A stretch of 5,523 nt of DNA. Source: Christensenella sp. UBA7707. Its GTDB lineage: Bacteria; Bacillota; Clostridia; Christensenellales; CAG-138. Each line of letters starts with the position of its first letter. The first letter of the stretch is position 1. The notes beneath the pieces are model-generated. The model was not told the DNA's origin and did no database searches. It saw only the letters and a list, made by a program, of their open reading frames with translations. The position numbers and the translations under genes are program-made. The stretch is from NCBI GenBank assembly GCA_002482435.1, contig DLFZ01000132.1, forward strand, positions 5,097-10,619. Direction: 5' to 3'. Below, piece by piece: positions 1-5,523 of this stretch.

Positions 1-258
1 GCGGCCACGCCTTTTGGGCTCAAGGCCATGCACGAATTCGAAAAAACAAACCCCCAAAAGGGGGTTGCCACGCATGATATGTGCATGTTTTTGTGCCTCA
101 ACGCCGCCGCCATAGAGCTTTTGCCCACCAATGTCCTCGCGATGCGCGCGGTGTACGGCTCGCAGGATGTTTATGCGGTGGTTCTGCCAACGCTTGTTTC
201 TTCCGCGCTGGCGTTTTTTGCAGCCTTTTTGATGGCGCGGGTGTTGAGAAAACGATGA
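1..258 (+). CDS. spmA: Spore maturation protein A, C-terminal part (5' end outside window)
   Basis: The window opens inside this frame; 85 C-terminal residues are visible before TGA at 256-258. The stretch beginning TPFGLKAM, then an asparagine/lysine-rich turn, then CMFLCLNAAAIELLPTNVLAMR and a hydrophobic last helix (LPTLVSSALAFFAAFLMARVL) with a basic tail matches, from memory of the family, the end of SpmA, a membrane protein with a nucleoside-recognition (Gate) domain. In Bacillus and Clostridium perfringens, SpmA and SpmB are needed for full dehydration of the spore core and for spore heat resistance; the transported or sensed molecule is unknown. The stop overlaps the spmB start by ATGA (255-258), so the two are translationally coupled, the usual arrangement. 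The sporulation promoter expected for this operon would lie upstream, outside the window. Confidence 0.9.
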   Translation, partial: AATPFGLKAMHEFEKTNPQKGVATHDMCMFLCLNAAAIELLPTNVLAMRAVYGSQDVYAVVLPTLVSSALAFFAAFLMARVLRKR

Positions 259-764
259 ACTACCTTATACCTGCGCTCATCCTTGCGCTCCTCGTTTACG
301 CCTATCTCAAAAAAACGGATGTTTACGGGGCGTTTATTACGGGTGCCAAGGAAGCCCTGCCCATGCTTTTGCAGGTGCTCCCCCCCATGGCGGCGATGAT
401 GGCGGCGCTCACGGTGCTTCGTGCCTCGGGCGCTCTTGCGGCGTTTGTAAATTTTGTTGCCCCCGCTTTCGAAGCCGTGGGACTAAAACGAGAGCTCGTG
501 CCGCTGTTTGTGCTGCGCCCGTTTTCCGGAAGCGCTTCCATGGCGCTTTTGAAAGATGTATTTGACACCTACGGTGTGGACTCGTTTTCCGGTTATGCGG
601 CATCGGTCATGCTCGGCTCCACGGAAACCATTTTTTATACCATCGCGCTTTATTTCGGTGCGGTTGGCGTTACCAAAACACGCTACACGGTACCGGTTGC
701 GCTCCTTGCTGGCGTTGTGGGTACAGCCGCAGCGCTTTTGTTTGCGTACGCGGCATTCGCTTAA
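255..764 (+). CDS. spmB: Spore maturation protein B
   Basis: 169 residues, close to the roughly 175 of Bacillus SpmB. I chose ATG at 255 because it overlaps the spmA stop (ATGA) and gives the expected hydrophobic N-terminus MNYLIPALILALLVYAYL; the open frame runs further upstream only in the shadow of spmA. No strong ribosome site precedes it, consistent with coupling to spmA. Hydrophobic segments lie at about residues 3-18, 36-56, 112-138 and 144-168. Conserved-looking family motifs are RPFSGSAS at 88-95 and GSTETIFYT at 121-129, in the Gate-type nucleoside-recognition domain. Known role of the family: an inner-membrane partner of SpmA in spore core dehydration and heat resistance. No U-rich hairpin follows the stop, so transcription may continue into the 765-999 space. 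Confidence 0.93.
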   Translation: MNYLIPALILALLVYAYLKKTDVYGAFITGAKEALPMLLQVLPPMAAMMAALTVLRASGALAAFVNFVAPAFEAVGLKRELVPLFVLRPFSGSASMALLKDVFDTYGVDSFSGYAASVMLGSTETIFYTIALYFGAVGVTKTRYTVPVALLAGVVGTAAALLFAYAAFA

Positions 765-999
765 AGGGACACCGAAAATAAGAAGAAAACTTCATGAAAG
801 CGGCCAGTGTGGGGAGAATAAACTGTATGCGGCAGCCGAACGCAAACCTTCGCAAAAAATGCATGAAAGCAAACCGCCTTGTATCGCCGGAAGAATAGAA
901 TGAACTCTCCCCGGCACAAAGCAAAGGTAGTACCAGCATAGTTTTGTAAAAAAATAACGACACAAAAAGGGTGTGAGCGTCGAATCAGCGCGACCCCAG
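765..999. other. Gene-free stretch between spmB and the comB promoter, function unknown
   Basis: I see no convincing gene. The stretch holds an inverted repeat GGGGAGA (811-817) / TCTCCCC (906-912), extendable by GTG/CAC (807-809 with 915-917) across a small internal loop. It also holds a direct repeat CATGAAAGC at 793-801 and 862-870, and GCAAACC at 842-848 and 869-875. A 34-codon frame (794-898, beginning MKAASVGRIN) has only a weak AAGAAG upstream, and I do not call it a gene. The arms could close an RNA of about 110 nt, but no known RNA family is recognised and a 7-bp inverted repeat at this distance can occur by chance. Confidence 0.35.
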
Positions 1000-1028
1000 T
1001 TGCAAAAACCACGCTGTTTTGCTAAAAT
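1000..1028 (+). promoter_or_regulatory. Sigma-A type promoter of comB with extended -10
   Basis: -35 TTGCAA (1000-1005), a 17-nt spacer, and -10 TAAAAT (1023-1028), preceded by TG at 1020-1021, which makes an extended -10. Predicted start near 1035, giving a leader of about 50 nt before the comB ATG. This argues that comB can be transcribed independently of spmAB. Confidence 0.72.
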
Positions 1029-1085
1029 ATAAGAAAAGGGAAACTCGGACGTTTCGTTCTGTCAATCCCTTCAAGGAGGAGTTCT

Positions 1086-1796
1086 ATGCGGGTCGAAACG
1101 TTTTCCCATACGGTAAAGGTGGCAAGCAACAGCCTTGCCAACAAAACCGTAATTGTTGTGGACGTACTCAGGGCAACCACCAGCATCATCTGCGCCATCA
1201 AAAACGGTGCAAATCAAGTGGTGCCGTCGATCGATGCGGGAACCGCAGTCGCCATCTCCTCAAGGCTTGGCGGCGGTTGTGTGCTTGCGGGCGAGCGGGG
1301 CGGCTTTAAAATCAACGGGTTTGCGCTCGGCAATTCTCCGTTTGAGTTTTCTCCTGAAAACGTGGCCGGGAAGAGCGTTGTGTTCAGCACCACCAACGGC
1401 ACCGTTGCCATCCATGCCGTGCAGGACGCAAAAAATGTTTTGATCGGCGGCATGATCAACCGCACTGCCGTGGCAAAAAAGGCGCTTTCGCTGGGGGAGG
1501 ACATCATCATCGCGTGCGCGGGCACAGACGGCCTCGTTTCGGCGGACGACATCTGCGCGGCGGGCGCCATTGCGGATGCGCTTGTTCGAAACGCTTCCGC
1601 ACCGCTTGAAATGAGCGACCTTACGCTAATTTGCAGCATGATCTATGCGGACTGGCTCGGTGGCCGAGCCGACCTTTCCATGACCAAGCACTACGCATAC
1701 CTTCAGAAAATGGGCTTTGAGAAGGATGTGGAGTTCTGCTTCAAGCAGGACTTGACTGATGTTGTGCCGGTGTACGAAAACGGAATTATTAAATAA
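1086..1796 (+). CDS. comB: ComB-family phosphatase (2-phosphosulfolactate phosphatase-like)
   Basis: 236 residues, the normal length for the family. The start is fixed by AAGGAGGAG at 1073-1081, four bases before ATG. Motifs seen: DVLRATT (26-32), GERGG (69-73), LGNSP (81-85), STTNGT (101-106) and a C-terminal block ACAGTDGLVSADDICAAG (143-160). These acidic, arginine and glycine-rich loops are the hallmark of ComB, a Mg-dependent cytosolic phosphatase. In methanogens it removes phosphate from 2-phosphosulfolactate to give sulfolactate for coenzyme M synthesis. Many Firmicutes carry homologues without making coenzyme M; in Bacillus, sulfolactate is a spore solute and the homologue YitC is linked to it. 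The upstream neighbours are spmAB, which fits a sporulation link, but no ComA-type synthase is visible here. Family assignment is firm; the substrate in this organism is inference. Confidence 0.88.
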   Translation: MRVETFSHTVKVASNSLANKTVIVVDVLRATTSIICAIKNGANQVVPSIDAGTAVAISSRLGGGCVLAGERGGFKINGFALGNSPFEFSPENVAGKSVVFSTTNGTVAIHAVQDAKNVLIGGMINRTAVAKKALSLGEDIIIACAGTDGLVSADDICAAGAIADALVRNASAPLEMSDLTLICSMIYADWLGGRADLSMTKHYAYLQKMGFEKDVEFCFKQDLTDVVPVYENGIIK

Positions 1797-1856
1797 CGAA
1801 ATTTTGCTGCGTATTGAACGGCCCCGCTTTTTCTGATCCGCACAAAACGATGATAA

Positions 1857-1888
1857 AAAGGCACCTTCAAAAAATCGAAGGTGCTTTG
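1857..1888. terminator. Bidirectional intrinsic terminator between comB and the PHP gene
   Basis: Perfect 8-bp stem GCACCTTC (1861-1868) / GAAGGTGC (1877-1884) with an 8-nt loop, extendable by G-U and A-T pairs to about 11 bp. On the plus strand it is followed by TTTGCTGTT, serving comB. On the minus strand the run is CTTTTTATC, a better U-tract, serving the gene ending at 1950. It sits between two convergent genes. Confidence 0.85.
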
Positions 1889-1904
1889 CTGTTGCGGAAA
1901 AGAT

Positions 1905-1929
1905 CAAAACCCCGCCGGGAAGCCCGGCG
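1905..1929 (-). terminator. Second intrinsic terminator for the PHP gene
   Basis: GC-rich 7-bp stem CGCCGGG (1913-1919) / CCCGGCG (1923-1929) with a 3-nt loop. Read on the minus strand it is followed by GGGTTTTG. It lies 21 bases beyond the PHP stop and before the bidirectional terminator, so the minus-strand transcript meets two hairpins in series. Confidence 0.65.
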
Positions 1930-1949
1930 TAGAAAAGCAAGCACGTGGT

Positions 1950-2720
1950 TCAGCTTTCGGCGCCTACGCCGCGCACTTCGGAAGCATAGCCCGGCAAAAA
2001 GATAGGCTCCGGAAGATCCGGCACATAGTTGAGCACGCCGTCAATTACGCCGGCTTCTCGCGCAGCATCGAGTGCAAGCGTGAAGTTGCCCACATTTTTT
2101 GGCTTATGCGCATCGCTCCCAATGAGGAAGTTTGCGCCGAGCTCGTTGGCAAGCTCCAGCTCTTCCTTGCTCATGGTGACGCGCGCGCCGTTGATTTCAA
2201 GAAGCACGCCAAGCTCCGCGGCACCTTTTGCAAGGGTGGCGATATCGCTTTTCACATAAAGTCCCGGGTGCGAAAATGCAGTGATGCGGTATTTTTCGGC
2301 GGCAGTTAAAAGCGCTTGTGCGGTTTTTATGGGATCGTTTTTCGTGAAACCGAAAGCCTCGCCGCCGAGCCGGCGCATGAAGGGGCTTTTTAAAAGCACG
2401 CCCTTGTGAAAAGCAAGAAGCAGCACGTCGCACATAGCGGGCGCGTCGTCGGGTGCATCGCATTCGCCAAAGTCGGTCAAGTTGCACTCGAGGCCCAACA
2501 GCACTTCTATATCGTTTGCGTAGCGGCAGGCAAGGCTGTCAACCTCCCGGCGCAGCGCGCGCAGCCGCTCATTTCGTACTCCATAAAAAAGATGCGCGGG
2601 ACCGTGCTCGCTGATGGCGATGCGCGAAAGCCCGCGTTCTATTGCGGCAAGAACGTTTTGCTCGCAGCTGCCCGTGCCGTGGCTGTAAACCGTATGGGTA
2701 TGGTAGTCGGAAAAAATCAT
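1950..2720 (-). CDS. PHP-domain metal-dependent phosphoesterase (histidinol-phosphatase/YcdX-like)
   Basis: 256 residues from the ATG at 2720. The frame is open for 33 more codons upstream, but those codons overlap the promoter. This start has AAGGG nine bases before it and places the first metal motif at the N-terminus, as usual for the family. Motifs in order: DYHTHT (5-10) with metal-binding H7 and H9, SEHG (37-40) with H39, GLECN (76-80) with E78, H105 in LAFHK, SHPG (150-153), EIN (175-177) and GSDAHKP (201-207). This is a complete PHP metal site, expected to bind three metal ions and hydrolyse a phosphoester in the cytosol. Closest family types are HisK histidinol-phosphatase and YcdX; no histidine genes are nearby, so the substrate is open. 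It is monocistronic, with its own promoter and terminators, downstream of the RpiR gene on the same strand. Confidence 0.85.
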   Translation of the reverse strand: MIFSDYHTHTVYSHGTGSCEQNVLAAIERGLSRIAISEHGPAHLFYGVRNERLRALRREVDSLACRYANDIEVLLGLECNLTDFGECDAPDDAPAMCDVLLLAFHKGVLLKSPFMRRLGGEAFGFTKNDPIKTAQALLTAAEKYRITAFSHPGLYVKSDIATLAKGAAELGVLLEINGARVTMSKEELELANELGANFLIGSDAHKPKNVGNFTLALDAAREAGVIDGVLNYVPDLPEPIFLPGYASEVRGVGAES

Positions 2721-2732
2721 GTTGCCACGCCC

Positions 2733-2787
2733 TTGAAAAAAGTACCGCTTTTTATAAGTAAGTAAGTATACATTGAAAAAAGTATAC
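2733..2787. repeat. Short direct repeats in the PHP gene promoter/leader
   Basis: TTGAAAAAAGTA occurs exactly at 2733-2744 and 2773-2784, 40 bp apart. AAGTATAC occurs at 2764-2771 and 2780-2787, 16 bp apart, the second copy covering the -10 box. AAGT is repeated three times at 2756-2767. These could be operator sites or simple low-complexity duplication. Confidence 0.6.
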
Positions 2788-2809
2788 CACTTTTGGCGAG
2801 CAGCCGCAA
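2781..2809 (-). promoter_or_regulatory. Promoter of the PHP gene (extended -10)
   Basis: On the minus strand: -35 TTGCGG (2809-2804), a 17-nt spacer, and -10 TATACT (2786-2781), preceded by TGG, an extended -10. The predicted start near 2774 gives a leader of about 54 nt. The -35 half is weak (3 of 6), which the TG motif may offset. Confidence 0.6.
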
Positions 2810-2820
2810 GGATGGCCAAA

Positions 2821-2859
2821 GGAAAACAAAGATGCCGCGCGGCGCGGGCCGCGCGGCAT
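2821..2859 (-). terminator. Intrinsic terminator of the RpiR-type regulator gene
   Basis: A perfect 12-bp stem, ATGCCGCGCGGC (2832-2843) against its complement at 2848-2859, with a 4-nt loop. Read on the minus strand it is followed by CTTTGTTTTCC. It lies 27 bases past the regulator stop and just before the PHP promoter, separating the two minus-strand genes. Confidence 0.88.
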
Positions 2860-2886
2860 ACGCCGTTGCGCTTTCAAAAAGCAGCG

Positions 2887-3684
2887 TCAGTCGATGATGG
2901 TTTCCGGCCGCTTGCGCGCAAGCAACACCAAAAGCGCACCCACAAGCGTATACATGGAAACATTGGTTTCGCGGCCGACAATGGTTTTTACATCGTCCAC
3001 GCGGGAGGTGCAGAAGAACGAATCGGCAAGCGCCGACGCGGGGGAGTTTACATAATTGCTGATAAACGCGCAGTAGGCGCCCTTTTGCTTGGCAGCCTTG
3101 AGCGAGTCAAGAAGAAGCTTGGTGCGGCCGCTGCGGGAGATGCCCAAGAACACATCGCTTGGCGAGAAGCGCTTGGCATAAAGCTCCATTACAACGGGGT
3201 CGTTGACGTCGATGGCATCGTAACCCGAAAGGTTGAGGTGCATCACAAGGTCTTTTGCAAGCATTGCGGAAATGGAGGTTCCGAAAATAAAAATACGCTT
3301 TGCTGCAAGGATGTGATCGGCAAGCTCTGAAAGCTTTTCACGATCGAGAGCCTTTAAGGTATCTTCGATGGCGCGCATGTAAGCAAGAAACACTTTGTCA
3401 ACAACGACATTGTCGGGATCGCCGGGTTGAACGGGGTCGCTCTTAAGAGAGTCGAGCGAAGAATTGCCCGAGGCAAGCGCGACGCGGAAATCGAGGAAGC
3501 CCTTGTAACCGAGCTTTTTCGCCAAACGCGTTACAGACGGTACGCTAACGCCCGAGGCCTCAGCGATTTCGTTGATGACCATGAGAGAGGCCTTTTCGGG
3601 ATTTTGCAGGATAAAATCCGCAACCTTGCGTTCCGCAGAGGGGAGCGAGGCGTAGGCAGAACGAATTTTCATTTTGGCAGGCAT
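2887..3684 (-). CDS. RpiR/MurR-family transcriptional regulator (HTH + SIS domain)
   Basis: 265 residues, typical for the family. The start at 3684 is supported by AGGAG (minus strand, over 3697-3693) eight bases upstream; a second Met at residue 5 has no ribosome site of its own. The N-terminal domain (about 1-75) has the RpiR layout: LPSAERKVADFIL (14-26), the helix-turn-helix INEIAEASGVSVPSVTRLAKKLG (about 37-59) and the family motif GYKGFLDFR (59-67). The C-terminal SIS phosphosugar-binding fold (about 115-250) shows IFIFGTSISA (131-140), the GxGxS-equivalent loop, and GISRSGRT (181-188). Known for the family: cytosolic regulators, either repressors or activators, whose SIS domain senses sugar phosphates. 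No sugar transporter or catabolic operon adjoins, so the target and ligand cannot be read from context. The gene has its own promoter and terminator and is divergent from nifJ across 658 bp. Confidence 0.9.
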   Translation of the reverse strand: MPAKMKIRSAYASLPSAERKVADFILQNPEKASLMVINEIAEASGVSVPSVTRLAKKLGYKGFLDFRVALASGNSSLDSLKSDPVQPGDPDNVVVDKVFLAYMRAIEDTLKALDREKLSELADHILAAKRIFIFGTSISAMLAKDLVMHLNLSGYDAIDVNDPVVMELYAKRFSPSDVFLGISRSGRTKLLLDSLKAAKQKGAYCAFISNYVNSPASALADSFFCTSRVDDVKTIVGRETNVSMYTLVGALLVLLARKRPETIID

Positions 3685-3729
3685 AATTTTTTCTCCTAAT
3701 CAATGATCGGAAAAGGATTTCCTTGTATA

Positions 3730-3758
3730 ACTATAATACAGGATGTGTGCGCTTTCAA
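3730..3758 (-). promoter_or_regulatory. Sigma-A promoter of the RpiR-type gene
   Basis: On the minus strand: -35 TTGAAA (3758-3753), a 17-nt spacer, and -10 TATAGT (3735-3730), each 5 of 6 to consensus. The predicted start near 3723 gives a leader of about 40 nt. An imperfect palindrome AAGGA/TCCTT (3713-3717 and 3720-3724) sits on the start point and could be an operator. Confidence 0.75.
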
Positions 3759-3802
3759 CATACAAATTGCGGCAAATTGTAAATTTTATTGAATACAATC
3801 GC

Positions 3803-3826
3803 TTGTGTACACAAAAGTGTACACAA
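3803..3826. promoter_or_regulatory. Tandem GTGTACAC palindromes, candidate operator
   Basis: GTGTACACAA is present at 3805-3814 and again at 3817-3826, with a 12-bp period. The first copy is part of a perfect 12-bp palindrome TTGTGTACACAA (3803-3814). The pair lies about 45 bp upstream of the -35 box of the RpiR-type gene and far upstream of nifJ. The layout is typical of a dimeric regulator binding two adjacent sites; which protein binds is unknown. Confidence 0.5.
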
Positions 3827-4104
3827 ATTTTTTGCCGTGATTTTTTTAACGGCACGTCTCTGAACAAAGGCACAAAACCAAAAGAATATTTACCAAATTA
3901 TGGCAAAATCCGAAACAACATGACGACGGTCGTTGAAAAATTAACAAGATGCCGTAAAAATGCACGGAGGCGGTTCGTTGCAAAATTCGCGAAAGTGAGA
4001 GCAAGAAAGGATGTGACATAAAATTTACTTATGGGTTTAAAGCACATAGCAAGGTATACCTATGCAAAAAAACAGCACGAAACAACGTTGAAATATTTCC
4101 TTCA
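3827..4104. other. AT-rich intergenic DNA without a supported gene
   Basis: Between the tandem palindromes and the Spo0A-like box I see no gene. Short open frames on the plus strand (3743-4021, 92 codons, and 4031-4222, 63 codons) lack a ribosome site and recognisable motifs; the first overlaps the rpiR promoter and the second the nifJ promoter. A small palindrome AGGTATACCT lies at 4052-4061. The composition is much richer in A and T than the flanking genes. Confidence 0.6.
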
Positions 4105-4116
4105 TTTTGTCGAAAA
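4105..4116 (+). promoter_or_regulatory. Spo0A-box-like site upstream of the nifJ promoter
   Basis: An exact match to the 0A box 7-mer TGTCGAA (4108-4114) inside the symmetric TTTTGTCGAAAA. It is centred about 67 bp before the predicted nifJ start point. A second exact copy in reverse orientation, TTCGACA (4205-4211), lies about 30 bp downstream of the start. Spo0A is the sporulation master regulator; binding here is inferred from the sequence match alone. Confidence 0.5.
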
Positions 4117-4142
4117 GCTCTTGCAAAACGGCTGTATTTGCC

Positions 4143-4171
4143 TTGACACCCGCAGACCATACTTATATAAT
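4143..4171 (+). promoter_or_regulatory. Consensus sigma-A promoter of nifJ
   Basis: -35 TTGACA (4143-4148), exactly 17 nt, then -10 TATAAT (4166-4171): 12 of 12 consensus bases at optimal spacing. Predicted start near 4178, giving a leader of about 165 nt. Such a promoter fits strong, housekeeping-level expression of a central metabolic enzyme. Confidence 0.92.
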
Positions 4172-4177
4172 AGTAGC

Positions 4178-5523
<1,346 letters not shown>

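Noticed and set aside
968..996. GGG...CCC pairing just upstream of the comB promoter considered as a terminator for spmB
   Set aside because: Only about four consecutive base pairs form and no U-tract follows.
2721..2819. Upstream-extended start for the PHP protein (33 extra residues)
   Set aside because: The extra codons overlap the predicted promoter and transcription start, and the family's first metal motif normally sits at the extreme N-terminus, as it does from the start at 2720.
2773..3330. Plus-strand open frame of 185 codons opposite the RpiR-type gene
   Set aside because: It is antisense to a clearly recognisable HTH-SIS protein, starts inside the PHP promoter, is rich in Arg/His/Ala low-complexity sequence and has no ribosome site.
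3932..3950. TTGAAAAATTAACAA-like sequence resembling a Rex (redox sensor) operator upstream of nifJ
   Set aside because: The half-sites are imperfect and the element is about 15 bp rather than the 18 bp of a TTGTTAA-N4-TTAACAA site; it also lies some 200 bp upstream of the nifJ promoter.

Overview
The window looks like chromosome of an endospore-forming, anaerobic Firmicute of the Clostridia type. Three things suggest this: a spmA-spmB pair (spore core dehydration), a pyruvate:ferredoxin oxidoreductase gene (anaerobic pyruvate cleavage), and Gram-positive style signals (strong AGGAGG-type ribosome sites, near-consensus sigma-A promoters, intrinsic terminators). Codon choice is moderately GC-rich, while the large intergenic space in the right half is clearly AT-rich. 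No mobile element, CRISPR array, tRNA or rRNA is visible.

Layout. 1-764 (+): the 3' end of spmA, overlapping spmB by ATGA. 765-999: a gene-free stretch with no recognisable function. 1000-1796 (+): an extended -10 promoter and a ComB-family (2-phosphosulfolactate phosphatase-like) gene. 1857-1929: a convergent terminator zone with two hairpins. 1950-2720 (-): a PHP-family phosphoesterase with its own promoter. 2821-2859: a perfect 12-bp terminator stem. 2887-3684 (-): an RpiR/MurR-type regulator (HTH plus SIS domain). 3685-4342: a long divergent intergenic region holding the rpiR promoter, a tandem GTGTACAC element, a consensus nifJ promoter flanked by two Spo0A-box 7-mers, and a roughly 165-nt structured nifJ leader. 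4343-5523 (+): the first 393 codons of nifJ/por, running off the window.

How the genes relate. spmA and spmB act together during sporulation. comB could belong to the same theme, because sulfolactate is a known spore solute in Bacillus, but it has its own vegetative-type promoter and no sulfolactate partner gene is in view. The PHP enzyme and the RpiR regulator are separate transcription units on the minus strand; the regulator may sense a phosphosugar and could control itself or a neighbour. nifJ is expected to be highly expressed central metabolism.

Nothing here is an obviously new multi-gene system. The most interesting signals are regulatory: Spo0A-like boxes around the nifJ promoter, the nifJ leader with two competing pairings, and the tandem palindromes upstream of rpiR.
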